Positions 20,254 through 28,303 of a stretch of 64,000 bases of DNA are shown piece by piece (the first letter of the stretch is position 1; each line of letters begins with the position of its first letter). Both the position numbers and the translations under genes were made by a program. The notes beneath the pieces were generated by a model. That model saw only the letters and a program-made list of their open reading frames with translations, searched no databases and had not been told where the DNA came from. Source of the DNA: Gymnodinialimonas sp. 57CJ19 (GTDB taxonomy: Bacteria; Pseudomonadota; Alphaproteobacteria; Rhodobacterales; Rhodobacteraceae); NCBI RefSeq assembly GCF_038396845.1, contig NZ_CP151587.1, positions 594,001 through 658,000 of the forward strand. The letters are read 5' to 3'.

Positions 20254-20285
20254 TAAAAAGGGCTGCCCAAGGTGAGCAGCCCTTT
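20254..20285 (-). terminator. Rho-independent terminator of a minus-strand leader/small RNA
   Basis: Perfect 10-bp stem AAAGGGCTGC / GCAGCCCTTT (20257-20266 and 20276-20285, 9-nt loop); on the minus strand it is followed by TTTTTAG. It lies between the yhhQ-type gene and arfB, so it ends a minus-strand transcript and separates arfB from it. Confidence 0.75.
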
Positions 20286-20355
20286 CGAGAAATCAGGAGG
20301 TGGGCGCGGTAGAGAGCTACGGCTCACCTGGGTTGGGCGTTGGCCCTAGGATTGC

Positions 20356-20426
20356 CTAACGGCAGACCCCCCAAGTTGTCCCGACACCATTCTCCAATAA
20401 TCCTCTAGACACTGGATCACCTCCTT
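20356..20426 (-). other. Maximal Shine-Dalgarno (16S-tail complement) plus 18-codon frame; possible leader or small RNA
   Basis: Plus-strand 20412-20426 reads CTGGATCACCTCCTT, identical to the universal 3' end of 16S rRNA. On the minus strand this is AAGGAGGTGATCCAG, the longest possible pairing to the anti-Shine-Dalgarno tail. It directly precedes a GTG (20412) opening an 18-codon frame ending TAG at 20356. A terminator follows about 70 bp further (20254-20285), and a TTGACA hexamer lies about 45 bp upstream. The arrangement suggests a short minus-strand RNA of about 200 nt, possibly with a leader peptide. I do not recognise a known family. Confidence 0.45.
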
Positions 20427-20482
20427 CCGATTTGTTTCAACTATCCACAGGTTGGCACACATCTGGTGGATGTCAAAACTTT

Positions 20483-21100
20483 TTACGCAGGATGTGCGAT
20501 AATTTTCCGTGTGATGAGTCGAAAAGGCAGCAAAGCGATTAAAGCGAGGGCAAGTTTGACACCCCAATCTGCGATCGCGAGAGAGGCCCAGAGCGGGGCT
20601 TCAGGGCCCACGCCAAGGATCGGAAGCGCCTCATTTGCCCAAGCCACGTCACCGGGAAGAAGCGGGGAAAGGGCGGCGGAAAAGGCGATGAAGAAGAACA
20701 GCGCCGTGTCGATGCTGGACCCGATAAGGCTAGAGATTACAGGGGCTTGCCACCAAGCGCCGCCGCGCAGACGGTCAAAGATCGCCACGTCGAGAAGCTG
20801 AGCCGTCAGGAAGGCGATGCCAGAGCCGAGCGCAATGCGAAGGGTCACAAGCGGGCCGAATTCGCCCATGATCTGCGTCCCGATCAGAGAGCAGACGACA
20901 CCCACGACGAACCCCACGAAAACCACCTTGCGAGCGGTAGGGGCGCCGTAAACGCGGTTCATCACATCGGTGACAAGAAAGGCGAGAGGATAGGTAAATG
21001 CGCCCCAGGTCAGCCATTGGCCGAACAGGAATTGCACAAGGATGTTGGAAGCCACCACGATGGCCGCCATGGCAAGAATGCCGGGCAGAAGCTTGGTCAT
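20483..21100 (-). CDS. Queuosine-precursor transporter (YhhQ/VUT family)
   Basis: 205 aa with about six hydrophobic segments and the family features FLVTDVMNRVYG near the N-terminus, RIALGSGIAFLTAQLLDVAIFDRLR in the middle, and the SLIGSSIDTALFFFIAF segment. YhhQ imports preQ0/preQ1 for queuosine tRNA modification; some relatives carry vitamins. Monocistronic by spacing. I looked for a preQ1 riboswitch in the 84-bp leader (21101-21184) and did not recognise one. Confidence 0.88.
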   Translation of the reverse strand: MTKLLPGILAMAAIVVASNILVQFLFGQWLTWGAFTYPLAFLVTDVMNRVYGAPTARKVVFVGFVVGVVCSLIGTQIMGEFGPLVTLRIALGSGIAFLTAQLLDVAIFDRLRGGAWWQAPVISSLIGSSIDTALFFFIAFSAALSPLLPGDVAWANEALPILGVGPEAPLWASLAIADWGVKLALALIALLPFRLITRKIIAHPA

Positions 21101-21184
21101 AATTTCATTTCCGTTTTGACAAGGTAGTCGGAGACTTGGCCCGTTCTGGACAGGCGCGCTGGCTACGCTGCTACGGGCTTTGCG

Positions 21185-22372
21185 TCAAGCCAGCACGTGC
21201 GCCACGGCACGGGCCACCTTCGGAATAGTCTCCGTCGTCAACCCGGCCACGTTCATGCGCCCATCGCCCACAACATAGATGCCGTGATCCTTGCGCAAGG
21301 CCTCAACCTGATCCGGCGTGGCCCCGATGAGAGAGAACATACCCCGCTGATTTCCGAGGAAATCAAACCGGTTCGATCCCGTTTCATCCCGCAAGGCCTT
21401 GGCCAGAACAGCCCGGTTGAGGTTCATCGTTTCGCGCATCAGCATCAGCTCATCCGCCCACATTTCCCGTAGCTCTGGATCATCCAGAATGACCTGAACC
21501 ACCCGTGCGCCATGATCCGGCGGGAAGGCGTAGGATTGCCGGTTGAGGTGCGCCATGATCCCGGCGGCCGCCTCTTTCGGGGCGGGGCCTGTGGTCACCG
21601 CCATGCAAAGCCCCACACGCTCACGGTAGAGGCCGAAGTTCTTGGAGCAACTGGCCGCGATCAGCACCTCGGGCAGACGGGCGGCAAGGTGGCGGGTGCC
21701 AAAGGCATCCTCCTCCAACCCCTCCGCAAAGCCGAGGTAGGCGATGTCGATAAAGGGGATAGCGCCGGTTTTCTCCAGCATATCGCCAACCGCTCGCCAA
21801 TCATCAGGCGACAGGTCAGCGCCCGTAGGGTTGTGGCAGCAGCCGTGCAGCAGCACCAGGTCGCCCGCCTTTGCTTGCGCCAGATCGGCCAGCATCCCCC
21901 CACGATCCAGCCCACCCGTGGCCGCATCATAGTAACGGTAATTTCGCGCGGTCTGCCCCAAGTGGCCAATGATCGCGTTGTGGTTCACCCATGTGGGCGA
22001 AGGCACCCAGATCACCGCATCGGGCGCAATCCGACGGGTCATCTCCAACACCTGCCGCACGGCTCCGGTACCGCCCGGGGTGGCACAGGTGGCCAACCGG
22101 TCCGCTGGCACCGTGTCGCTCAGAATAAGGTTGCCCAGGGCTCTGGCAAAGGCCGGATCTCCGGCAAGACCAATGTAAGCCTTCGTCCGCTGCCGCGCGG
22201 CGATCAACACCTCGGCCTGGCGTACGGCATCCATCACCGGGGTGATCCCCTGAGGGTCCCGGTACACGCCCACGCCAAGGTCCACCTTGTCGGGCCTTGT
22301 GTCAGCCGCGAACATCGCCATGAGGCGCAGGATCTTGTCGGCCTCCGGAGCAGTCAGATTCTCAAACATCAT
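21185..22372 (-). CDS. Aspartate/aromatic aminotransferase, class I
   Basis: 395 aa PLP enzyme of the AspC/TyrB subgroup. It shows the N-terminal KVDLGVGVYRDPQG, CHNPTGADLSPDDW, FIDIAYLGFAEGLEEDA and the PLP-lysine loop ASCSKNFGLYRERVG. It transfers amino groups between aromatic amino acids or aspartate and 2-oxoglutarate. Its ATG overlaps the TGA of the GNAT gene (ATGA), so it is the third gene of a translationally coupled sseA-GNAT-aminotransferase set; together with a mercaptopyruvate sulfurtransferase this could serve cysteine/3-mercaptopyruvate transamination, an inference. Confidence 0.93.
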   Translation of the reverse strand: MMFENLTAPEADKILRLMAMFAADTRPDKVDLGVGVYRDPQGITPVMDAVRQAEVLIAARQRTKAYIGLAGDPAFARALGNLILSDTVPADRLATCATPGGTGAVRQVLEMTRRIAPDAVIWVPSPTWVNHNAIIGHLGQTARNYRYYDAATGGLDRGGMLADLAQAKAGDLVLLHGCCHNPTGADLSPDDWRAVGDMLEKTGAIPFIDIAYLGFAEGLEEDAFGTRHLAARLPEVLIAASCSKNFGLYRERVGLCMAVTTGPAPKEAAAGIMAHLNRQSYAFPPDHGARVVQVILDDPELREMWADELMLMRETMNLNRAVLAKALRDETGSNRFDFLGNQRGMFSLIGATPDQVEALRKDHGIYVVGDGRMNVAGLTTETIPKVARAVAHVLA

Positions 22373-22926
22373 TCGACCCGATCAAAGGTCAAGACACGCT
22401 CGCGCTCTTCTCGGCGGACCGGCTCGAACCCCATCTTTTGATACAGACGCAGAGCCGCCGGATGGTCCAACGTACAGGTGTTGACTGTCATCTTCTCAAC
22501 GCCCTCCCTCGCCCACCCCGTGGCAATCGCGGTTTGCACCAGCAAGGGCCCAAGGCCGTCGCCAACAGCCTGCGGCACCAGTCCGAAATACGCGAGGTCA
22601 CATTCCCCCGGCTCCCGCCAATCAAGCATGAAGAACCCGTGCGGCCAGCCATTCTTGATGGCAGTCCAGATCACGACGTCGGGGCTGCGCACAAAGGCTT
22701 GCAACGCCTCTGGGTCTTGCTCGGCTTGCTCAAACCGGTCCTGCCACTCGTACTCGCGCCCCACCGCATCATAGAGCGACAGGAAGTACCAGACCGGCGG
22801 ATCAATCGCCCGCTCCAGCCGAATATCGCCGGGCAGTTGCGCGGGGCCGTAGGTCGGCCGCTCGGGCATTTCCAGATAGGTGATAGTGAACGGAACGGTC
22901 GTCCCCGCCGGGATCATGCGGCTCAT
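22369..22926 (-). CDS. GNAT-family N-acetyltransferase
   Basis: 185 aa. The fold's acetyl-CoA region is visible as YFGLVPQAVGDGLGPLLVQTAI (about residues 112-133), and the C-terminal NTCTLDHPAALRLYQKMGFEPVRREE matches the typical last strands of GNATs. The substrate is unknown. It sits between and overlaps by 4 bp both sseA and the aminotransferase gene, so it is probably part of one operon. Confidence 0.87.
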   Translation of the reverse strand: MSRMIPAGTTVPFTITYLEMPERPTYGPAQLPGDIRLERAIDPPVWYFLSLYDAVGREYEWQDRFEQAEQDPEALQAFVRSPDVVIWTAIKNGWPHGFFMLDWREPGECDLAYFGLVPQAVGDGLGPLLVQTAIATGWAREGVEKMTVNTCTLDHPAALRLYQKMGFEPVRREERERVLTFDRVE

Positions 22927-23786
22927 CCGGTTTCAACCTTCAGCTGCTCAAACTGGCCCCACTCAGCCCAGGATCCGTCATAAAGCGACACATCCTCTTG
23001 CCCCAAACGCATCAGCCCCAGCATCAAGATCGCCGCCGTCACCCCCGACCCGCAGGTGGTGATGATCCGCTTATCGACATCCACGCCGCCGGCCTCAAAC
23101 GCCGCACGCAGGGCCGCGCCCTCTTTCATCGTGCCATCGGCGTTGAACAACGTCGCATAATGCACGTTCTTAGAGTTCGGAATCCGCCCCGCCCGCAAAC
23201 CGGGACGCGCCTCAGGCTCCTCACCTCGGAACCGCGCCGGCGCACGCGCGTCCACAATCTGCCAATCCCCCAACTTGCTGGCCGAAGCGACCTGCGTGAC
23301 ATCCTTCACCAAATGCGCCTGCCGCTGCACCGTCATATGACGATCCCGCGCGATCGGCGCCATATCCTCCAGCTCTCGGCCCTCGGCAATCCACTTGGGC
23401 AAGCCGCCATCCAGAACCGCAATGTCCGACTTCCCCATCAGGCGGAAGTTCCACCAAACCCGTGCCGCCGAAAACAGTCCCATCCCGTCGTAGACCACAA
23501 CCTGATGCCCATCCCCAATGCCCATCGCCCGCATCCGCGACATGAACTTCTCCACCGGCGCCAGCATATGCGGCAAGTCTGATCTCGCGTCGGAAATCTC
23601 ATCAATGTCGAAGAACCGGGCGCCGGGAATGTGTCCCGCTTCATATTCCGCTCGGGCATCGCGCCCCATGTCGGCAAGGTAATACGAGGCGTCGATGATC
23701 CGCAGATCGGGATCATTCAAATGCGCCGCCAGCCACTCGGTCGAGACCAGCGTCTTCGGGTCGTCGCCATTAATCACTCCGGCCAT
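22923..23786 (-). CDS. sseA: 3-mercaptopyruvate sulfurtransferase
   Basis: 287 aa with two rhodanese domains. The first (VSTEWLAAHLNDPDLRIIDASYYL, GHIPGARFFDIDEISD) lacks a catalytic Cys. The second ends in TTCGSGVTAAIL, the active-site loop whose CGSGVTA form is typical of mercaptopyruvate rather than thiosulfate sulfurtransferases. I chose ATG 23786; the frame extends upstream to 23861 without family similarity. First gene of the ATGA-linked three-gene operon; a dispersed repeat lies 77 bp upstream. Confidence 0.93.
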   Translation of the reverse strand: MAGVINGDDPKTLVSTEWLAAHLNDPDLRIIDASYYLADMGRDARAEYEAGHIPGARFFDIDEISDARSDLPHMLAPVEKFMSRMRAMGIGDGHQVVVYDGMGLFSAARVWWNFRLMGKSDIAVLDGGLPKWIAEGRELEDMAPIARDRHMTVQRQAHLVKDVTQVASASKLGDWQIVDARAPARFRGEEPEARPGLRAGRIPNSKNVHYATLFNADGTMKEGAALRAAFEAGGVDVDKRIITTCGSGVTAAILMLGLMRLGQEDVSLYDGSWAEWGQFEQLKVETG

Positions 23787-23862
23787 GTCGCGCACTCCTA
23801 ATTCATAGACTCCAAGTGTCCTACGCCGCTCCAAAAAGCCACGCAAGCCTTGGGGGCGCACC

Positions 23863-23891
23863 GCTCCCCTTCATCTTGGCAAATACAACTC
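23863..23891 (-). repeat. Dispersed repeat, short form, upstream of sseA
   Basis: On the minus strand TTGAGTTGTATTTGCCAAG then ATGAAGGGGAGCGG. It lies between smpB and sseA, in the direction of both genes. The AGCGG tail also occurs in the copies at 46319 and 52599, so the conserved core extends past GATGAAGG. Confidence 0.7.
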
Positions 23892-23945
23892 AATCCCTCG
23901 CCCGAGGCCCGCACCGCCCTCTCGGCAGACCACGCCCGGCCAGCG

Positions 23946-24422
23946 TTACCCGTTGTGCTTCAACAACCGTGCCTTCTGGCGATCCCAATCGCGCTTGGCC
24001 GAAGTTTCGCGCTTGTCCTGCGCCTTTTTACCCTTGGCGATGCCGAGCTTCAGCTTCACCAAACCCTTGTGATTGAAATACATCACGATCGGCACCAGCG
24101 TCATGCCGTCCCGTTGGGTGGCATTCCACATCTTGGACAGCTCTTTTTTCGAGGCCAGCAACTTGCGGCGTCGCTTCTCCTCGTGACCAAAGGTCTTCGC
24201 TTGCACGTAGGGCGCGATATATGAGTTCACCAACCACAACTCGCCCTCCTTCACCTCGGCATAGCTCTCGGCGATGTTGGACTGGCCCTGGCGCAGGCTC
24301 TTGACCTCAGACCCCTCAAGGATGATCCCGACCTCAAGATCGCTGTCGATTGCATAATCGTAGCGGGCACGCCGGTTCTCGGCGATCACTTTGTAATTCG
24401 GGTTCTCGGGTTTCTTGGCCAT
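23946..24422 (-). CDS. smpB: SsrA-binding protein SmpB
   Basis: 158 aa. It contains the conserved oligonucleotide-binding barrel ([52 protein letters not shown]) and the basic C-terminal tail ([25 protein letters not shown]) that occupies the decoding centre during trans-translation. It brings tmRNA to stalled ribosomes. The ssrA gene itself is not in the window. dapA is upstream on the same strand. Confidence 0.96.
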   Translation of the reverse strand: MAKKPENPNYKVIAENRRARYDYAIDSDLEVGIILEGSEVKSLRQGQSNIAESYAEVKEGELWLVNSYIAPYVQAKTFGHEEKRRRKLLASKKELSKMWNATQRDGMTLVPIVMYFNHKGLVKLKLGIAKGKKAQDKRETSAKRDWDRQKARLLKHNG

Positions 24423-24481
24423 GGGGCGGGATATAGGCGTTCCCGCGCCCCGTTGCTAGGCCCGTCGCTACGGTCGTGGGC

Positions 24482-25354
24482 TTAGTTAATCAGCCCTGCG
24501 TGGCGCAACGCAGCCTCAATCGCGGCCTTGGTGCTGTCTTCCACACCCACCAACGGCAAGCGCACCTCGTCCGAGCATAGCCCCAGCACCGACATGGCGT
24601 ATTTCACGCCGCACACGCCGGGTTCTGCAAAAATCGCCTCGTGCAAGGGCATCAGACGGTCCTGATACTGCAAGGCCGTGGCGAAATCGCCCGTGCGCAT
24701 GGCGGCTTGGAACTCGGCGCAGAGCTTCGGGGCCACGTTGGCCGTAACACTGATGCAGCCAACGCCGCCGTGGGCGTTGAAGCCCAGGGCGCTGGCATCC
24801 TCGGCGGACATCTGGATGAAGTCCGTGCCGCAGCTCGCCCGCTGCTTGGACACCCGCGCCAAATCGGCGGTGGCGTCTTTCACACCCACGATCATCGGCA
24901 GCTTGGCCAATTCACCCATCGTCTCAGGCGTCATGTCGATGACGGAGCGCGGCGGGATGTTGTAGATGAAGATCGGGATGCCGACTTCAGCCAAGGCAGC
25001 GTAATGGGCGACCAGACCGCGTTGCGTTGGCTTGTTGTAATAGGGCGTCACCACCAGCGTCGCATCGGCCCCGACAGCCTTGGCGTGTTCCACATGGCGC
25101 ATCGCTTCGGCGGTGTTGTTGGACCCGGCACCGGCAATCACGGGCACACGGCCACCGGCGGCCTTCACCACCGTCTCGATCACCTGCTCGTGCTCTTCAT
25201 GGGTCAGGGTGGGGCTTTCGCCGGTCGTGCCCACAGGCACCAACCCGTTGGACCCCTCGGCAATGTGCCAGTCCACCAGACGTTTCAACGCGTCAAAGTC
25301 CACAGCACCATTTGTCATCGGAGTGACCAGAGCGGGCATCGAGCCATAGAACAT
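24482..25354 (-). CDS. dapA: 4-hydroxy-tetrahydrodipicolinate synthase
   Basis: 290 aa TIM-barrel lyase of lysine/diaminopimelate synthesis, condensing pyruvate with aspartate semialdehyde. Motifs are the N-terminal [24 protein letters not shown] (pyruvate pocket), [22 protein letters not shown] with the catalytic Tyr, and the Schiff-base Lys in VGVKDAT. Two adjacent ATGs (25357, 25354) are possible; AAGGA spacing favours 25354, also the family start. A longer frame to 25426 lacks support. Divergent from slt. Confidence 0.95.
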   Translation of the reverse strand: MFYGSMPALVTPMTNGAVDFDALKRLVDWHIAEGSNGLVPVGTTGESPTLTHEEHEQVIETVVKAAGGRVPVIAGAGSNNTAEAMRHVEHAKAVGADATLVVTPYYNKPTQRGLVAHYAALAEVGIPIFIYNIPPRSVIDMTPETMGELAKLPMIVGVKDATADLARVSKQRASCGTDFIQMSAEDASALGFNAHGGVGCISVTANVAPKLCAEFQAAMRTGDFATALQYQDRLMPLHEAIFAEPGVCGVKYAMSVLGLCSDEVRLPLVGVEDSTKAAIEAALRHAGLIN

Positions 25355-25498
25355 CATTCGCGTCCTTACATAGGGGTTTGAGTGGCAATTTCTCGCTCCA
25401 ATACAAGCCACGCGCCCGATTGCCAAGTTCGTGAGTTGCGTCTTTGTGCAACTCCCCTATCTTGGTGCTCTGGGGACAACTAAAGTAGGAGACGCCGC

Positions 25499-27448
25499 GT
25501 GACCATGCGACGCCTGATTTCGAGCCTTGTCCTGTGTTCTTTCGCGAGCACGACCGCCCCCCTCGCCCAATCCGCCCCAGAGGCGCTTTCAACAGCTCTC
25601 GCGGCTTACAGCGCCGGTGATCTCGCCGCAGGGTCCGAGGCCGCCCACAGGCTGACCGACCCCGTGGCGCTGGATATTCTGGCCTGGACGCGCCTGCGCC
25701 GCGGGCAAGGCAGTTTCGAGGAATATATCTCGTTCCTGGACCGAAACCCCGATTGGCCCGGCTTGCCCTATCTTCGCCGTCAGGGAGAACCCTCTATTCC
25801 CGTGGGCAGCGAAGCCGCCGCCGTGCTGGATTATTTCGCCGATGTCTTGCCCCAAACGGGCGCTGGCGCGTTGGCCTTGGCGCAGGCCCTGGCCGACACC
25901 AACAACCCGGTGGTGGCCGAGGCTGTGGTGGTCAACGCCTGGACCTCTCTCGTGATGACGGGCACCAACGCGCAGGCTCTGAACGGCGCTTTCGGCGATT
26001 GGCTGACCGAAGAACACCACATTGCGCGGCTCGACAACCTGCTGTGGGAAAATTCCGAGACCCGCGCCCGTGCGATGTTTGGCCTTGTCCCCGAAGAGTA
26101 CATTCCCTTGGCCGAGGCGCGTCTGGCCCTGCGCGAACAGGCCCCCGGCGTGAACGCCCTGATCGACGCGATACCTGCCGCCCTTCAAGGGGACCCGGGC
26201 CTTGCCTATGAGCGCTTTATCTGGCGCATGCGCGAAGGCTACTGGGACACCGCCGGAGAGCTGATGGCCGAACGCTCTACCTCTGCGGCCAGCTTGGGAC
26301 GCCCCGCGGAGTGGGGCCGCCGTCGCGCCGATCTGGCCCGTGACGTGATGCGAGAAGGCGATCACGAGACTTGTTACACCTATGCCGCCAACCACCATAT
26401 TGATCCCGATGAAGATTATATCCGCTACGCCGATCTGGAATGGATAGCGGGGTATTGCGCGCTGCAACTGGACCGGGCTGAAATTGCCGCGATGCATTTT
26501 CAACAGTTCCGCGAGGTTGTGTTCTCTCCGATCTCGGTCGGGCGGGCAGGCTATTGGCTGGGGCGTGCCCATGAAGCCGCAGGCAATGGCGAAGCCGCCG
26601 CTGCGGGCTATGCCCTTGGGGCCGAGTATCAATCCAGCTTCTACGGCCAGTTGGCGCAGGAACGTGGCGGGCTTCCCGTGGACCCCGAGTTCCTTGGCAC
26701 GCGCGATTACGGCGATTGGCGGAACTCCAGCTTTGCCGACCTCGATGTTTTCCACGCCGCGATGCTCTTGCATGAGGCCGGGGAAGTGAACCTGGCTGAA
26801 CGCTTCTTCACCCACATCACCGAGCGGCTGGACGAGACCGAGGCCGGGATGATGGGCAGCTTGATGCTGGAACTGGGAGAGCCGCACTACGCGCTTCTGG
26901 TCGCCAAACGGGCCGCGCAATCGGGCCACGAAATTTTCCCTGCTTACTACCCCCTTGCGGATCTGGAGGATGTCTCACTGCCGATCCCGCGTGCCTTCGC
27001 CTTGGCCATTGCCCGGCGCGAAAGCGAGTTTGACCCCGTTGTCGTTTCGGGTGCCGGGGCAATTGGGCTGATGCAGGTCATGCCCGGCACGGGACGCGAT
27101 TCGGCCGGTGATCTGGGCATCGACTTCTCGGAAAACCGCCTGCGCAACGACCCCGCTTACAATGTGCTGCTGGGGTCAAACTATATCGCCGGGTTGTTAG
27201 AGGCCTATGACGGGAACCCCGTTCTGGTGTCGATCGGGTACAACGCGGGCCCCGGTCGGGTGCGGCAATGGGTAGAGCGGTTTGGCGACCCAAGGGAGGC
27301 CGACGATATCCTCGACTGGATCGAAGACGTCCCGTTCACCGAAACCCGGAACTACATCATGCGCGTGATTGAGAGCCTGCCGATTTATGAGGCGCAACTC
27401 ACCGGGGAGCTTCCAACCCTGGGGATGAGCGAGCGGCTTCTGCAATAA
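25499..27448 (+). CDS. slt: Soluble lytic murein transglycosylase
   Basis: 649 aa periplasmic protein. A signal peptide (MRRLISSLVLC...APLAQ) is followed by a long alpha-helical superhelical region and a C-terminal transglycosylase domain with the catalytic Glu in ARRESEFDPVVVSGAGAIG (about residue 505), LMQVMPGT and SIGYNAGPGRV. It cleaves glycan strands producing 1,6-anhydromuropeptides. The start is a GTG at 25499 eight bases after AGGAG, or the ATG at 25505; the latter gives the more usual signal peptide. Followed by its own terminator. Confidence 0.92.
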   Translation: MTMRRLISSLVLCSFASTTAPLAQSAPEALSTALAAYSAGDLAAGSEAAHRLTDPVALDILAWTRLRRGQGSFEEYISFLDRNPDWPGLPYLRRQGEPSIPVGSEAAAVLDYFADVLPQTGAGALALAQALADTNNPVVAEAVVVNAWTSLVMTGTNAQALNGAFGDWLTEEHHIARLDNLLWENSETRARAMFGLVPEEYIPLAEARLALREQAPGVNALIDAIPAALQGDPGLAYERFIWRMREGYWDTAGELMAERSTSAASLGRPAEWGRRRADLARDVMREGDHETCYTYAANHHIDPDEDYIRYADLEWIAGYCALQLDRAEIAAMHFQQFREVVFSPISVGRAGYWLGRAHEAAGNGEAAAAGYALGAEYQSSFYGQLAQERGGLPVDPEFLGTRDYGDWRNSSFADLDVFHAAMLLHEAGEVNLAERFFTHITERLDETEAGMMGSLMLELGEPHYALLVAKRAAQSGHEIFPAYYPLADLEDVSLPIPRAFALAIARRESEFDPVVVSGAGAIGLMQVMPGTGRDSAGDLGIDFSENRLRNDPAYNVLLGSNYIAGLLEAYDGNPVLVSIGYNAGPGRVRQWVERFGDPREADDILDWIEDVPFTETRNYIMRVIESLPIYEAQLTGELPTLGMSERLLQ

Positions 27449-27487
27449 GACGTGCCCACGCTTGGGCAGTGAGGCGAAGAAGTGATC

Positions 27488-27519
27488 AAGGGGATGCCGT
27501 TGGGTGTCCCCTTTTTTTG
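27488..27519 (+). terminator. Rho-independent terminator after slt
   Basis: Stem AAGGGGA / TCCCCTT (27488-27494 and 27507-27513) followed by an unbroken T-run to 27518, 40 bp after the slt stop. Confidence 0.8.
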
Positions 27520-27830
27520 TTTTCGGCGGTCCTTGTCCGAATCCCCCACGTTGGGCCGAACGGGGCAAATGTTGCAGAAATCTCTGCTTTTTTCACGGCC
27601 GCGAGACGAGGCTTCACGGGTCCGTGGGATTGGTGCATGGGGGAAACAGGACTGTGCATTCACGCACTAATATTACGCAATTCTCCCGATTACGTGTATG
27701 GAAACACTCGGCGGGAAGGTCCATATCTGTGTCATCGGAACGGAGCACAACGCTTCGCTCCCCTAAAACAAACCAACCCAAGGGCCGCGAATAAACGCGA
27801 CCCACATGAGCCAGAAAAAGGACTAACGTT
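27520..27830. promoter_or_regulatory. 311-bp leader region of the small secreted protein gene
   Basis: No coding frame with support. The region becomes AT-richer after 27660 (CACTAATATTACGCAATTC) and probably contains the promoter of the 27831 gene. I see no clear operator. The last bases GAAAAAGGACTAACGTT give an AAAGGA ribosome binding site. Confidence 0.4.
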
Positions 27831-28157
27831 ATGAAAAATATCGCAATCATCGCCGCCCTCGCCGCTTCCATCGCCGCTCCTGCTGTAGCGCAGTCGACCT
27901 CGACCGCCTTCGCAATCGCCCACTTCAACGAGTCGGCTGCCTCTGCTTCTGACGTTGTAGACTTCCGTGGCAACGACAGCACTCGCGTCTCCACCGAGGG
28001 TACTTCCGCGCTGGCCGAAGCCTTCGCAATCTTCAACCAATCCGCAGACTCCGCGGATGATCTGACAGGCCAAAACGGCGCGACTGTTGTTTCCGGCACA
28101 CCTTCCTACGGCTCGGACATCTTCGACCGTCTGTCCGCGGCTGACGACGACAACTAA
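27831..28157 (+). CDS. Small acidic secreted protein, DDDN-tailed family (copy 1)
   Basis: 108 aa. A signal peptide (residues 1-20, AVA|Q) is followed by a Ser/Ala/Asp-rich mature chain with an internal duplication: AFAIAHFNESAASASD (about 26-41) and AFAIFNQSADSADD (about 64-77). The C-terminus GTPSYGSDIFDRLSAADDDN matches the end of the protein encoded at 59524-59826 (GEPEFGEEIFEDLEEADDDNN). No known domain. The acidic, N-rich composition suggests a cell-surface or periplasmic protein. Function unknown. Own terminator at 28189. Confidence 0.75.
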   Translation: MKNIAIIAALAASIAAPAVAQSTSTAFAIAHFNESAASASDVVDFRGNDSTRVSTEGTSALAEAFAIFNQSADSADDLTGQNGATVVSGTPSYGSDIFDRLSAADDDN

Positions 28158-28188
28158 GTCGTAGCGAAATTGATCTCTCCCAGATCGG

Positions 28189-28213
28189 GGGCGTCCCATT
28201 GGGGCGCCCTTTT
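28189..28213 (+). terminator. Terminator of the small secreted protein gene
   Basis: Hairpin GGGCGTCCC-ATT-GGGGCGCCC followed by TTTT. Its 25-bp sequence is exactly repeated in inverted orientation at 28256-28280, where it serves infB. Confidence 0.8.
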
Positions 28214-28253
28214 CGTTTGTCGTGAGACGGGCCGTGCTGTGCGGCCGGCCAAC

Positions 28254-28280
28254 AAAAAAGGGCGCCCCAATGGGACGCCC
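28254..28280 (-). terminator. Terminator of the rimP-nusA-ylxR-infB operon
   Basis: On the minus strand GGGCGTCCC-ATT-GGGGCGCCC followed by TTTTTT, 24 bp after the infB stop. Identical to the facing plus-strand terminator at 28189-28213. Confidence 0.85.
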
Positions 28281-28303
28281 TTTCTTATAATTAAGTGCTG
28301 GGA

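Noticed and set aside
20412..20426. Remnant of a 16S rRNA gene (match to the rRNA 3' end)
   Set aside because: Only 15 bases match and no rRNA sequence extends to either side; a strong Shine-Dalgarno on the other strand explains it better.
21101..21184. preQ1 riboswitch upstream of the queuosine transporter gene
   Set aside because: I searched the 84-bp leader for the compact preQ1-I pseudoknot pattern and found none; other classes cannot be excluded by eye.
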